Program-made: the position numbers and the translations under genes | Notes under the pieces: model-generated | The model's input: the letters and a program-made list of their open reading frames with translations, nothing else | What the model was told of the DNA's origin: nothing | The model's database searches: none | Source of the DNA: Cenococcum geophilum 1.58 | Taxonomy: Eukaryota; Ascomycota; Dothideomycetes; Gloniales; Gloniaceae | Length of the DNA stretch: 64,000 bases | Assembly: GCA_001692895.1 (NCBI GenBank) | Contig: KV748178.1 | Location: 868,001-932,000, forward strand | Direction: 5' to 3' | In this document: piece after piece, positions 1-13,329 of the stretch | Layout of the letters: each line of letters opens with the position of its first letter | Position numbering within the stretch: the first letter of the stretch is position 1

Positions 1-2484
1 AGGGAGTGATTTAGTGTCAAATAGGATAATTAAGAATAAGAACTCTGCTTTATTAAATATGGCTCTAGAGCCTCTATATATATATTAAGAAGTTATCATT
101 AGCTTTATCTAATCTACGACGGATTTAGCTAGTTAGTTAGAGCTTTAAACGTCAGTCGCTTAACTAAGGACTAGTATGACTTCTAAAGTTCTAGGAAGGG
201 TAAATAGTAGGGTCAGCCGCAGCGCCTAGAAGTAGTTAGGTTATATAATAGAGGCTTAGTTAGAGGACGTGTTTCTATAGCTTAGGTTAAGGCTCTATAC
301 TCCTCCAAGCCATATTAAGTAAAGTTAAATAGTATTATATTCCTGCGTACCGGCCTACTAATTACACTATTCCTGCGCCTCTAAGAGCGGTTTTCTAGCC
401 GACCTTCTTATTATTAGCTAGTCGAAGTATACTTTTTAGATAAGGGGTACTGACTTAATTCTTAGTTAATTACTCCGTAAGTCTTAGAGATAGTATATTC
501 CCTACTAATAACTTACTAACTAAGTAAGCAGATTAATAAAACCAACCTCGCGAACATACTACTATATAAAGCTTAGTAGATAAAAATACATTTCCTAAAT
601 TAATAGGATCTAGTACAAAGAGTAATTATATAATGCTTCAGCATATTTAAGATACCTTAGAATTTCACAACTTTACTATTATTAGCATTGACAAAATGTC
701 TTTTAGGAAATAATTCACCTTCCTCTATTATTAGTGGAGGGAACTCTCCTAGTACGTTAGATATTTATTTAACATTTTACGCATATTATAGAGGGCTTAT
801 ATATACCAAAATCAGCTAAGGGCACTAAAGAACAATACTAAGAAGTAACGGAAGAGGTATATAATATAGTATTATATATCTACAGAGGCATAAAACCTAA
901 AAGAGCCTAACTATGCTCTATATTGCTATAGTGCTCATCCCTTACATAGCCGCACCTATACGGCGATGTTTTAGTCTTTTTAGAGAACCCTAGATATAAG
1001 CAAATCCAGTACTAGGGGATGCTTTTAAGGAGAAAATTTAGTTCTAGGTAATACTATTGTCCGGGTAAGGCCGCTAAAAAGTTTAAGGAAAATAGGATAG
1101 TAGATAAACCTAAGGATAGGGAGTGGAACTAAACTCCTAGCATCAATTTATCCTCTTTATTTCCCGTTATTCTCCTATCTATCTCTTCTACCAGTTTTCT
1201 AGCCTCCTTTAATTCTTTTAGGAGAGTTACCTAGTTACGCCTCTACTTATAAACGCATTATAAACCTACTAGTAAACATCTTAGGCAAGGTTTGTCGCCA
1301 TCGCCATTATACTTAAGTTTCTTTAAGGAGTATTAAAAGCACGATCTCATTCTCCTTAGCACTGGAATTTGTAAATCTCAACTATAGCCAGTAATAGTCC
1401 TTTTTTTATAATGCCTCTTATATAACTTAAGGAGGTCACCTCAAAAGAAAGCTTTAGAGCATTCGTCGTAATAGTAGGTCAGCTCTTTAGCGTCTATAAG
1501 AGTTAGGAATATACGCTGCGGTTAAATAAAGCAGAGACTTACGGGATTTTTAATATCGGTTTAAGTGCCCTATTTAAACAAAACTTCTTATATAATTGCT
1601 ATAGTTATATACATAAATTTTCTAATTTAGTAGCTGCCCCTCTATAAGTAGACTGTTAACTCTAATAACTATAGGGCAGAGCATCCTTTTACTTACCTAT
1701 TTCCATTCTATCGCGGCAGTTAGTAGTTAAAAGTAAACGGCTAAGTTTATATGCGATATCAAAGAGGTTTAAAATGCAGAAAGATATAGAATTAAAGATA
1801 TAGACCACTAAGAGGAGGCGGGATATAAAGTTTCTACGTATTAATGTGGCGCTAACACTAATATTATATATAGAATAATCTGGCGTATTAACGATTAATA
1901 TAACAATATAAGCATTCCTAATATAGAACCCTGGTTTCTATTTAAAGCGCAAGGCGTCCTACTATTTCGCGTTCTAGATAGTAGAAGAGTAAAATATAAA
2001 AAGTTAAAAAGATAGACTATTAGGGAGCAGACTGCTAAGCTAAACCTCTAGAAGTTTTAGAGAGTCTTATATTTAGGAAATATTACGCAGGTAGAAGGAG
2101 TAAGCGAGGAAAAAGGGCTATATTAATTACCTATAATACTTATAGGGAACACATACCATGCTTATTGCTATTATTTAGAGTATATATACTCCTAAATTGT
2201 TTCGGTTTTAAGACAGCTTATCTTCTTAAATGGGCAATAAGCTTTAGGGATAAATCTAATTAGCTTCTACTAAGCCTGTCAAACAATTATATCTAAGGCT
2301 TATAGAATATAGGGAGTCGTAGAATAAGGCTTAGGTTATCTAACCTTAAGGATCTTTCGCGATTTAGCTTAGATTATATCCGGGATAACATTAAGAGGAA
2401 AGAAAGTAATATTAGCTTCTTAATTAGCTCTCGTCTAATTTATAGCGGAACCCTAAATGGTTTAGTAGCTTATAGTACCTACCG
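1..2484. repeat. RIP-degraded repeat DNA, family not identified
   Basis: The stretch is dominated by TA, CTAG and TTAG words with almost no CA or TG, the signature of RIP on repeated DNA. Short protein-like stretches can be read in places, for example around 690-1,130, but none matches a family I can name. No tRNA, LTR boundary or intact gene is visible. Confidence 0.6.
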
Positions 2485-2607
2485 AATTCTAGACACCTTT
2501 GCACCGCAACCACTAAATTATAGACGCCTTCGCATCATAACTACTAAATTATGGACACTTTCGCACCAGGACTACTAAATTATAGACGCTCTATACCGTA
2601 AGCACTA
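2485..2607 (+). repeat. Left tandem array, four 30-31-bp units
   Basis: Units lie at 2,485-2,515, 2,516-2,546, 2,547-2,577 and 2,578-2,607. Each runs from AATT to ACTA and they differ mainly at RIP-type sites. The inverted counterpart lies at 6,551-6,671. Confidence 0.85.
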
Positions 2608-3441
2608 GTATAAGAAGCCCCATATTAAGATCTAATCCAATTATAGCATACATACCAGATTTAATAGTATTAGTAATAGATCCCGGTAGCTCGAGATAGT
2701 AAAGGGGATATACTTAATACTTATCTAGTGTTTGTCCAGAGGGCCCTATACAGTGTTACGTAATACGAGCTTTTATGTAAATACTTTATTAGTTCCTAGC
2801 ACTCTTTAGTAGTAACGGGGATCTTAGGTACCCTGCTTTTTTAACGCTTAAAGCGATATACGTTTTTTTAATTAGTAATCCTTTTTATTTAAAAATAAAA
2901 TGCTTAATTTTATTGCTATTATTTAATATCCTTTAATATCTATTCCCTTCTATTTGCTACTAGTAATATATAATTATACCCAGGTTTACTATAAGTGTAC
3001 TTATCTCCGCTATACCGTAAGAGCTTAGTATACAAAATACTAGGAGACGCAGAAAAGATATTTAGTAAACGTTGTCGCAATGTAAGAGTAAATACCTAAG
3101 CCATTAATGCATAACTAATTTTCTATTATAGTGAATATAGGCTCGATAAAAACTGCGGTACGCCTCTATAGGTCTATATAGAGGCCTAAAAAGCTTATAT
3201 AAGAATTTCTTCTAGGCGATTACAAAGACATATTAAACTAAGAGGCTTACTTAAATATGTATAAGAAGGCAAAGGAGGAAATTATTTAACAAACGTAAAG
3301 GGGGCTGCGTATTGCTGGCAAAGGGCGTATATAACTCTCTTCTTTATAGATATACTATAAATAAGTATTTAGGGTAGAGAAACCAAACTATCTCTAATAA
3401 AGTATTTAATGTATTCCAAACCTAGCGATAAGTCTAGTCAT

Positions 3442-3588
3442 TGTGTATGTCCGGCTCGTGGCTTAGTTATGGCCGGAATTAGGCGGTCAGCGCTACTAAA
3501 TTCCGCCTAACTTAACGCACCAAGCCTTAGCCCCTGGACGGTGAGACCTCGGACGTAGGCTAGGTAAACCTTAGCATATACACTTACA
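3442..3588. repeat. Less-degraded island, solo-LTR-like or miniature element
   Basis: About 147 bp of higher GC sequence that keeps CG, CA and TG words sits inside strongly RIP-mutated DNA. It starts TGTGTATGTCC and ends CATATACACTTACA, so the ends are weakly inverted and of TG...CA form. I see no convincing target duplication. A later insertion that suffered less RIP is the simplest reading. Confidence 0.3.
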
Positions 3589-6550
3589 ACGTTCTATTAA
3601 CCGCCCGCCTGTTAAATATATCCAATAGCTTTTAAATAGAGATAATAGTAAGTAGCTCTTCGTACGCTATAGACGGTATATATACTAACATTTACAAAGA
3701 AACTAATATATACAATAAATGCATCCGTTAAAACACCTCTACCTTACCCCCAACGTGCTAAACGTCAATATCCGTTAAAAAGAAAAGATGCCAACCCATA
3801 ATACCGTTTATTTATATTATATAAAGATCTCACTACGCGAGTTAGTGTTTTAGAGGAGATGTTTAGGCTATTGCCCACAATATAAGTAGACGAAGCCGCC
3901 TTTACTAAGGCCGTCACCGGTCACATTCTTGCCCTTAAGCATTATATAGGAGCTAGACATTTTTGACCCTTAAAGTTAAAAGGAGGGTAGGATTATCCTA
4001 TCAAAGATTATAATAGAATTTACTAGCATTTAGATTTATATTATAAGTATATTAAAACTATAGAGGGGTTTAGGTATAAGATTCTAAAGCGTTATCTTAA
4101 CTAGGATACGTGCCTACTATACGGCTACCAATTCAACTCTTTCGCTGGTCTTCTTTAATATAAGCGGAAAGCTTATAGTATAGAAGCTTTATTACGGACT
4201 TAAATATTTACACTATTTATAACGTATATTAAGAAGAGTACGTTATAAAATTATATTATTTTAGAAATACTTACGAGATATAGACTTACAATCGGCGGAG
4301 GCTAGTAATTAAATAAAATAAATAAAAAACTTTACTATTTACACGCCTTATATAGACTCGCCAAAACCTAGCTTTAATAGCGGTAGCTAAGGAGAATCTA
4401 TTCCTCCAAGCGCTGAAATAGGCCCCTTAACTTTAAAAGCTAAAGACAGCACTTAGATACCTATCCCAACGTCTTTTACGGGAGGAGACTTTGAATTCAC
4501 TATAGCACTAAGCACTGCGCTATGTGCGATTAAACCTAAAGCATAAGGGGGTAAAAGGGTATTTAAGTTCTCTATAGTACTAAGCGCTACTAAAAAGGGT
4601 TTCGGATTTACTATAGATCTATAGACCAATTTTTCTGTTAAACCTAAAGCTAGAAGGGACTTTAGGTTAGGGTTACTAAGTGCCGCTACAGTTAGGTTTA
4701 GTAGAAATAGTGCTAAAGGGGATTTCGGATATATAGCTCTATATATAAAGTTTCCGGCAGGTAAACCGGGGGGTTATAGTAAGGGGATTTTTGAATTTAG
4801 GATAGAACCTTACGCCGCTAACGTTCCCTTTAATGATCTTATATTTAGAGCGGGCTAAGGTTAGTAGTTGTAGCTTTAGAACTCTTAGTAAAGAGATTAG
4901 ATAAAATATATCTTAAATAACGTAAACAAGTTGCGTCTTATTACTTATTAAGTAGGCTTATTTCTATTCCACATATAATAAACCACCATTACTTTTCCTT
5001 CTCTAATAGTAGGAGTTAGACTTAATCGTCTTAGCCACCCATTCTAAATAATACTGATTTTAATAAGAGCTGGCTTAATTAGTAGGCGCGATTACTTATA
5101 TATCCCCTCCGCATGCTTTAATAATAGATATACTATTAGTCTCTTCCTTTTAAAGGGCTAGGTTATACTATACAATCCATCTCTAATTAATGTCTCCTCT
5201 AAGGTGATAGCAACTAATAGCAATAATATTATCGTTATTAGCTAGCTGCTTCTAATCTAGTGATTATCTAATTAAGAGTGGGGCATATTAAGGGAAATCA
5301 TATTCTTTAACGTATAAGACTTAGAAACTACCGTCCCTAGTAAAACTAATAAGGGCATTTATAAACTTTAAAAGTATTAGTAAGCAGAGCTTTTTTTCCT
5401 TAAAGAAAAGAAAACTGGCATAACCTTATTGTCGTTAATTTACGGCCACTTTAGAATAGCATTGGTTGCGCCTTTAAGGACTATAATGCCTTAATCTTAT
5501 AAAAGCTGCAAGACAAAACGGGCAGAGTTCTTATTGGATAGGTCTAGCGACTACTCCTCCTAGTATCTATGGACTTTAAGGGCAAGAGAACTTATATCTT
5601 TAACTTAGAAAAAATCTTAACCTTTATATAACGCGATTTAAATTTAGGGCTAATTACCTTACTAATACTAAAAGAACCGGAAAACTAAATACGTAAATAA
5701 AAGCAAAATTTAATTAAGAAACAACCTATACCCTAATAAAGCTTTTATTTATCTAATAACAAGGCGCTCCCTATATACTACACATTTAGCAATATACTCT
5801 TGGTTCTTGTTACTATGCGCTAGGTATATAACTACCTAGCGCATTATATCCGACTACTAGAAAACACTCGCGGTAGAGTTATTTATTACCCTTTAGAATA
5901 GCATTTTCTAGTAATTAGCTTAGTATTCCGTAATCATCTAGCCATATATATATTACTGACCTTATTTTAGTTCCATAGTGTGTCTAGTTAATCTAGGGTG
6001 TTGGTATAACAGAGGCTTAATAACTAAAAAGCACTAAATCCATTATTACGTCTACTTTATATATATGCACTTAAAACATAAGTCAGCCTAATAGTGCACC
6101 CGAAGAGGCGGACAGCTCTTATACGTATAAGGCAACCATTAATAGAACTCAGCCTCTAAGCCTTACGCCTAACTTATAAGAAGGATTAGAGGTTAAGCGG
6201 GACTCATCATATACTAATTCAACTGCTTAAAAGCAAGGCAGCAGCTCGTTTTTATATAACCTTTCCTACTTAATAGCAGCCATCCAACCGTATCTCCAAC
6301 TAGTATCAATTGGTATTTCCTAAACATTATAAAGTTTTATCCTAGGCGCCAGATTTAGTTATAACTTAGTATTACTTTAATATTTGCTTACAGATTTTAA
6401 TCCTTATTTATAATTACTGGCTTATTTAATCTTTAATTAAGGGATAATAACTACGTCAAAGCTATGGATTTAGATTTAAATATACTTAGCCAAAAAAGGC
6501 GGTAATTGCCACGTTAGCCGTAAGTAGCGGCTCTAATTTTCAGTATATCC

Positions 6551-6671
6551 TATAATTTAGTGGTCACAGTATAAAGGCGTTTATAATTTAGTAGTCTGGT
6601 ACAGAGGCGTCTATAATTTAGTAGTTATAGTATACTATATCTAGGATTTAATAGTTACCACGTAAAACGCC
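6551..6671 (-). repeat. Right tandem array, inverted 30-31-bp units
   Basis: Units at 6,558-6,588, 6,589-6,618 and 6,619-6,648, with partial copies on each side, read TAGTAGT...GGCGTCTATAATT. This is the reverse complement of the array at 2,485-2,607. Confidence 0.85.
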
Positions 6672-7334
6672 TCCCCTAGCCCCCTAAAGTCAGCCCATCC
6701 CGCCTACCCCAACACATCTATAGTCTTATACTAACTTCGTTTACCTTAGGAGATAGTATACAACCCCCTAGAAAAGCATTTCCAATATTACATTAGTTCT
6801 TCTATAAGTCGCGATAAAATATCTAAGACCACTTCCCTATAAGTTCTAGTATTGCCAGTATAGATATAAGGGCGGCAGGTTAACCAGGGCGAGGATGTAG
6901 TTACCTTCTCCCTTTACCACTCTTAGTTGTTTCGGTTACAAAAATACACAATTATCAGTTTGCCTACGCTACGTATTTCTATACACAGTTCTTTTATTAC
7001 TTTATACTATTCCGTATTATACTTTATTAGTACTACTAGCCAAGCCACTTTTAGGAGCATCTTTTGCTTTAGGTGCTCCTCCTTTTTATTTTTCCTAAAC
7101 TCGCTATTAGGCTTCTTATTTAGCAGTACAAGAAGCTCTAAAAAGTCTACCTACCCTAAGACTTATTACAGCCAATAACTTAGTTGCTAAAGTCTCTATT
7201 ATTACTTATATTGGTTATTTAGGTTTATAAGGCCACTATATTAAAGGAATCTACTAATAGGGAACTAGGTTATAAGTCTATAGAACTCCTATAAGTAATA
7301 CCGCTAAAGCCCCCGCCTAGCACGCCAGGTGCTC
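6672..7334. repeat. RIP-degraded DNA, host site of the Gypsy insertion
   Basis: This is degraded repeat DNA whose continuation resumes at 13,538 beyond the Gypsy element. An 83-residue open frame at 6,927-7,178 has no recognisable domain and is probably chance. The reverse strand near 7,000-7,200 gives a lysine- and alanine-rich stretch that could be the tail of a dead transposase, but this is weak. Confidence 0.4.
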
Positions 7335-7339
7335 ATTAT
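7335..7339. repeat. Target-site duplication, left (ATTAT)
   Basis: ATTAT immediately precedes the left LTR and is repeated at 13,533-13,537 directly after the right LTR. A 5-bp duplication is what a Gypsy integrase produces. Confidence 0.9.
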
Positions 7340-7542
7340 TGTAACGGTTCGTCTACATAGCTACCATCAAGGCGTCGTCGGTCACGGATCAACGTTGCCT
7401 AAACGTTGCCCCGACGACCGAACATATACATAATCATCTACCGCGCCCCCTTCTTTAAGCCCTTACCTTAGTCTATTCATAATATAGCCCCTTATTATTA
7501 CTTAATTTATTAAATCGCTCCCACGGAAAGCTAGCCGTAACA
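7340..7542 (+). repeat. Left LTR of the Gypsy element
   Basis: This 203-bp repeat begins TGTAACGGTTCG and ends GCCGTAACA, with TG...CA termini. It matches the right LTR at 13,330-13,532 along its whole length. Confidence 0.93.
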
Positions 7543-8033
7543 TTAGACTAAGGTTAACCCCAATTAGCCTGTAGAGGCGATATAATACTAGGTCCAACGG
7601 TTAAACGCATAGCCAGTTCTACCACTATAATTACAAACCAACCAACCCTCTAAGCCCTGCTCGAGGCAGGCAATTGCAACAGTAGATTAAGCAGCTAAAA
7701 GAAGAGACTGCGGCAATTAGATCAAAAGGATCACCCCAATTACAATCTCAGCAGCAAGAGGACTTGCCTGAGGAAGCAAAGAAACACTATAGCAAGAAAG
7801 AGCGCATCAAGGCCTAGTGCACTAGAGATAGCTACCAACCCAGCACTAGCAGGTCGTGAGGAACCCGTAGACGCGACACTTAAGCCACCAAAGCTCCAAC
7901 CGTACTATAGCGAGACAGAGCTTTTAGATAATATGAAGAGCAAATGGGACTGTCTTATAGCATAATCGGAAGACGATGAGAACCCCATATACTTCGAGAT
8001 GGAGACTAAAAGGGAGTTTACAGCCGCAACTAC

Positions 8034-8324
8034 CTAAAGCCTAGCCAAGATACCTACAACCAAACTTATAGAGGAGCTAAGGCTCCAGGGAATATGAAGA
8101 AAGGCGTTAGAACAGCAGATCGCTATACTATAGCGTCTTATAAATAACCACACGCATAAGGCTATCAATATAAAAGAGGAGGCCGAGGCAAAGATAGCGG
8201 AGCTTAAGGAGCACCTAGATAATAAGACTGACAAGCTCCGCAAGGCTAATCGGAAGATATTAAGGATGGGCTGTAAGGTTACCATATAAGCCCCAAATTG
8301 GGAAGACAGCGAGTAAGAAAGCAT
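8034..8324 (-). other. Chance open frame opposite the Gag region
   Basis: A 96-residue frame on the minus strand lies wholly inside the Gag-like region of the Gypsy fossil. It has a leucine- and serine-rich low-complexity translation and no domain. I list it only so that it is not taken for a gene. Confidence 0.6.
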
Positions 8325-11300
8325 ACCGTTACGGACGATTTAAGAAGGGACACCACTTTTTTAGATGAGCAGTGTTACGGGCTTAGGACGCACGGCAAAG
8401 TTCCTAGATCCACCTACGCTTATAGATAAAAAAGAACCTACCTATTAGGCCTAGAGTGGCTATATATAAAACAAGCTTCGATCTAATACAGACTAGTTTT
8501 ACAGGGACGACTTAGGCTAAGAAGAAGATGTAAAAGTAGCGTATATTAAGACGCGTGTAGGAGGCAAAGCTTATAACCACCTCTTACCTTATTTAGAGGC
8601 AGAGCGTGACGCGGAATGTAACCCTACTAGTAAAGAGGTACTTAAGTTTCTAGAGAACGTCTTTAAGGACCTAGATTGCCGTATTAAGGCCCAGCAAAAA
8701 CTTAAAGGCCTTAAGATGCTATACCTAGGAGACTTCAATAATTTCTAATCTAACTTCATACGGCTAGCAAATATCTTAAGGATACCACAAGATTAATGGA
8801 AAGAGAAGCTTTATGATAAGCTTTATGACAGCCTACGCGTCTAAATGGAAGTTAAGGTGGTAGACAAAGACTATAGCTTCCACGCTTATTACAAGACTAC
8901 TTAATAGTACACCCAAGGTCTAAAGTAGATAGGTAAGGAACAAAGTAACCACAGAGCAGCCCAGGCTACAAAGAGAGCATCTATTAGGGGCGCTGAAGAG
9001 ACTAAGGGTCCCCCCCCTTTCTGGCAGTCTCCGACTCTAGCACCAGCTATAAAAGCGCTAGTTACCTATTTTAACTGTAGTAAGTAAGGACACTACTCTA
9101 ACAACTACCTAGCGCCGAAGAAGATGGAAGCTAAAGTAATCAACCAAAGTAAAGAGTATGAGATAGTTACTAACTTATTGGAATCAGAAAACGAGCAGCT
9201 TTAGGAGAAGTCTCCTACCTAGAGCAGATTAGAGCAATTAGCATAGCGCCTATACAGCTAAAGGAAATCTTAGGAGGTGTAGCCCTTATAACGCTATATA
9301 GGATTACGCTAGGCGGCGTGGCTCTTAATATAATAAGCCTGCTTAACTCTAGTGCAGGCGGAGAGGCTTTTATACACTATAAGCTACTACTAATTATTAA
9401 GCAACGACTACAACCAAAGCTCTACAAAATTAAAGGACAAGGAGTCACTGTGTCCAGCTACAATAACCAGCAGACGGATACAATCAAATAGCTCTTTAGG
9501 GCTAACCTAGTTATAGATGGCCGATAAGTCCCTATATAGTTCCTATTCTATAATACTGGCCGCCATAATCTTCTTATTAGCCGCAGGTGGTTTAAGAAAA
9601 CTGGGGCCCTTATCAATTACAAACACCAGGTCTTAGTATGGCGAACTAAGAGGAACTACTATAGTAGGCAGGACGTAGTCATACTAAGAGGGGAGCTCCT
9701 ACCCCCACTAATCAACGAGGATTACTAGAAGGATATAGATTAAAGGGATATACTACTAAACCTAGAGCCTAGGCCTACCCCCCGGCATATTTTTAAATAT
9801 ACAGTCGCAATCAGCCAACTCTAAGAGAAGAAGTCCTCTACTAAAATTAAGCTGGAGGGATAGGCTAAGCTAAAGCAAGCTAAGCGGGCCTTGTACAACT
9901 ATAAGTATACTTAAAAGATTAATACCTAAGACGCGATTAGGAAAATAGAAGACTAGCTCTACCCTAGGCTAGCTCCACCATTAAAGCTAAGAAAGAGGAG
10001 GCCTTTATTTACTAGGGAGTTTAGGGCAGCAGACATCGCGCTACTTAAGGCGAGGAACTTCTTACGAGGAGTAAAACGCAAGGACGTAGTAATTAGATAT
10101 ACTAGTCTCTATAAGATAGACCAGTTAATAAAGGATAGAAAGGGATAAGACGCCCTACCTAACAACAAGGAGGAACTTCGCCGGCTTGTCTATAAAAAGC
10201 TGCCGCAGCCCTACTAAGAATACACTAATAGCTTCTCAAAGGCTATATCTGATACGCTACCACCACATCACAAGGGAGTGGACCACGATATTATTCTTAA
10301 AGGCGATAGCCGTAATCTAGCCCCTAGCCTACTATATAACATATCGCTAAAGCAGCTAGAGCTTATTAAGGTCTACCTATAGGAGCACTTACAGAAGGGG
10401 TTTATAGTACTAAGCGACGTACCCTTTACAGCTCCGGTCCTATTTACTAAGAAGCCTAAAGGGGGGTAGCAATTCTACGTTAACTTTCGGAAGCTTAATA
10501 CAATTACTAAGAAGGACCGCTATCCGCTGCCATTAATTAAGGAGACGTTAATAAGGCTATTAAGAGCTAAAATCTTTACCAAGCTAGATATTCGGCAGGC
10601 TTTCTACCATATATAGCTAAAGGAAGAGGTAGAGGAGTTAACCACCTTTTATATAAGGTACGGATCGTATAAGTACCGCGTCCTACCCTTTAGACTATGC
10701 AACAGCCCTACATCCTTCCAAAGGTTTATTAACAGCGTCCTTTTTAACTACCTAGACGATTTCTATATAGCCTATATAGACGACATCCTAATCTATTCAA
10801 ATAACCCGCTAAAGCACAAGATCCACATTAAGAAGGTCCTACAGAGGCTTTAAAAGGCAGGCCTATAAGCGGATATTAAGAAGAGCGAGTTTAGCGTTAC
10901 TAAGATAAAGTTCTTAGGCTTTATTATCAGTACTAATGGAATCGCTATAGACACTAACAAGTTAGCTACAATTAGAGATTAGGAGCCCCCTATCTTTATA
11001 AAAGGAGTGCAATCCTTTCTAGGGTTCTGCAACTTCTACTAGGCCTTCTTAAAGAATTACAGCCGAGTCATACAACCGCTTAGTAAGCTCATAAAGAAGG
11101 AAGTATGGTACCCGCTAGGGGAGAAAGAGCTTAAAGCCTTTAAGCGAGTTAAGGCCCTTATACTATCGGGTAGTATAATAAAGCACTACTCACCGTTTTA
11201 AGACACCTATATAGAGACTAACACGAGTAATGGAGTAGTAGCCGGGGTACTAAACCAGCTGTAAGACGATAAGACCTAAAAGCCAGTAGCCTTCTTCTTA

Positions 11301-13329
11301 AAAACAATATCCCCTAAAGAGATACGGTATAAGATCCATAACAAGGAGATGCTAGCAGTAATAAGAGGCCTACAAAAGTAGCGAGGTCACCTTGTCGGCC
11401 TCCAGCATACACCCTTTACAGTAATTACGGACCATCGAGCCCTCAAGTACTTCACAACCAAGAGGCTGCTAAATCCACGGCAGGCCCGCTAGGCAAACCT
11501 ACTAGCTAATTTCTATATACGGATTACCTATAGGCCAGGCACAGCGAATATAGTGGCTAATACCCTATTACAAAAGCAAAAGGACCTAAAGACGCAGAAA
11601 GAGAAGGACGTAGCCGTACGCACTATGTACTTAATCAACCCCGCCCTTACAATTACTATACTAAAGACAACCTCCAAGGACCCCCCAGTTGCAGCAAATC
11701 GCAAATAGCAGCCATACGAGCTAGTTAATTAGATACTCTAGGCCAATCGAACTAGTAAGTCGCTAGTAGGGCTACAGTAGCTAGCCGAGCAAGACCAGAA
11801 GGGCTAGAAGCTCCAAAAAGAACTACTTACCCGCTTTAGCAAGCTAATAGTCCCTAATACTAACTGCCTCCATACCTACCTTATTACAGAGGTACACTCT
11901 CACTAGGTAACCGCTCACCTAGGCAAGATAAAGACTAGGAAACTCGTGGCAGACTAATACTATTAGCCAGGACTACCCTCAGACTGCGATACCTACATAA
12001 GAAACTGCAGGGCCTATAGGAGGACCCATATACCCCAGGATAAAACTCTAGGCCTACTACACCCCCTACCAATCGGTAAACGCTACTAGCAGCACGTCTC
12101 CTTTAATTTTAAGTCCTTCCTAACGGACAAAAAGGGGTTTGACAACGTCTTTGTAGTCATTAATCAACTAGGCAAGAGAGCCTTCTTACTACCCTACTAT
12201 AAAACTGCCACCGCAGCTAACACAGTAAACCTATACTACCAACACGTCTAGCGCGTGTACGGCCTCCTAGAGACGGTTACATTAGATTAAGGACTTTAAT
12301 TTATCTCAGCCTTTACAGACGAGCTATATAAACTAACCGGCGTTAAGCAAAAGCTCTCTATATCCGGTTACCTATAAACGGATGGCAATACAGAGGTACT
12401 AAACCAGTACATTAACCAACGCTTAAGGCCCTTTATCAACCACCACCAGGACAATTGGTTAGAGCTCCTCCCCTATATGGACTTCGCACAGGCAATCTTA
12501 CCGCATAAATCTACTGGCTTCGCACCATACGAGCTAGAGCTAGGATTCAAGCCGAGGCTTTACTTTAACTAGGAGGAACGTACACAAGCAACCTTAACAC
12601 CTCGTAAGAAGCTAACACGACAAGAAGCTTAAGCTTTCGTATATAAAACCTAGGACACAGTCAAATAGGTAAAAGACAACCTAGTAAAGGCCTAAGAGCG
12701 GCAGACAAGGTAAGCTAATAGGCACCATCGCAAACCAGACTTTGGAGTAGGTGATTAAGTATATATTACTAGGAAGGGCTAGGCTACTAACTGACCGAGT
12801 ATCAAGCTAGATAGACAGCTCGTAGGGCCCTACAAGATTCTAGGTATAAAAGGACACTTATATATCATCAACCTACCCCCAAATATAAAGATGTCAAACG
12901 TCTTCTATGCCGATTAACTACGAAAGGACCTAGATAACCCCCTACCGGGCTAAAATAGGGAGCTAGAGGAGCTAATCCTAATTAATAGCGAGCCAGAGTA
13001 CAAGATTAATAAGATCCTTGCTAGTAGAACCTACCATAGAAGGCTATAGTATAAGGTTAACTGGGTAGGCCACGACCCGGACAACACCTGGTATAACGCA
13101 GACGGCTTTATTAGCGCCCCCTATAAGATTAAGGCGTTCCATAACAAGAGACCCCATAATACTGGACCACCCGTACGGCTGTTGTAATGGCTAGAGGCGT
13201 ATTACAAGGACGTAGATCTAGAGCCCTCAGAGGAAGACAATAAAGCAGAGAAGGACGGAAGGGCAAGACGGACAAGGAGAGCCTGACTACGAGGATCGAG
13301 GGCGATCCTCCTGGCTTAAAGGGGGGTGA

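Larger units (their letters stand above)
2485..6671. mobile_element. 4.2-kb unit bounded by inverted arrays of a 30-31-bp repeat
   Basis: At the left edge four tandem copies of a 30-31-bp unit (core CTACTAAATTATAGACGCC) run from 2,485 to 2,607. At the right edge three full copies and partial ones of the same unit lie in inverted orientation from 6,551 to 6,671. Inverted subterminal arrays of this kind are usual for cut-and-paste DNA transposons, so I infer a dead element with its ends near these arrays. I could not identify a terminal repeat, a target duplication or a transposase. Inside, about 3,840-4,300 reads forward as a protein-like stretch, and about 4,465-4,810 reads forward as a protein with repeated aromatic motifs of the form G-x-F-x-F-x-I. 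Both are crowded with RIP-type stops. The superfamily is open; CACTA-like is one guess because such elements carry subterminal arrays. Confidence 0.5.

Noticed and set aside
2461-2620. Reading the 31-bp repeats as part of an LTR
   Set aside because: The second array is inverted, not direct, so the two cannot be the LTRs of one retrotransposon.
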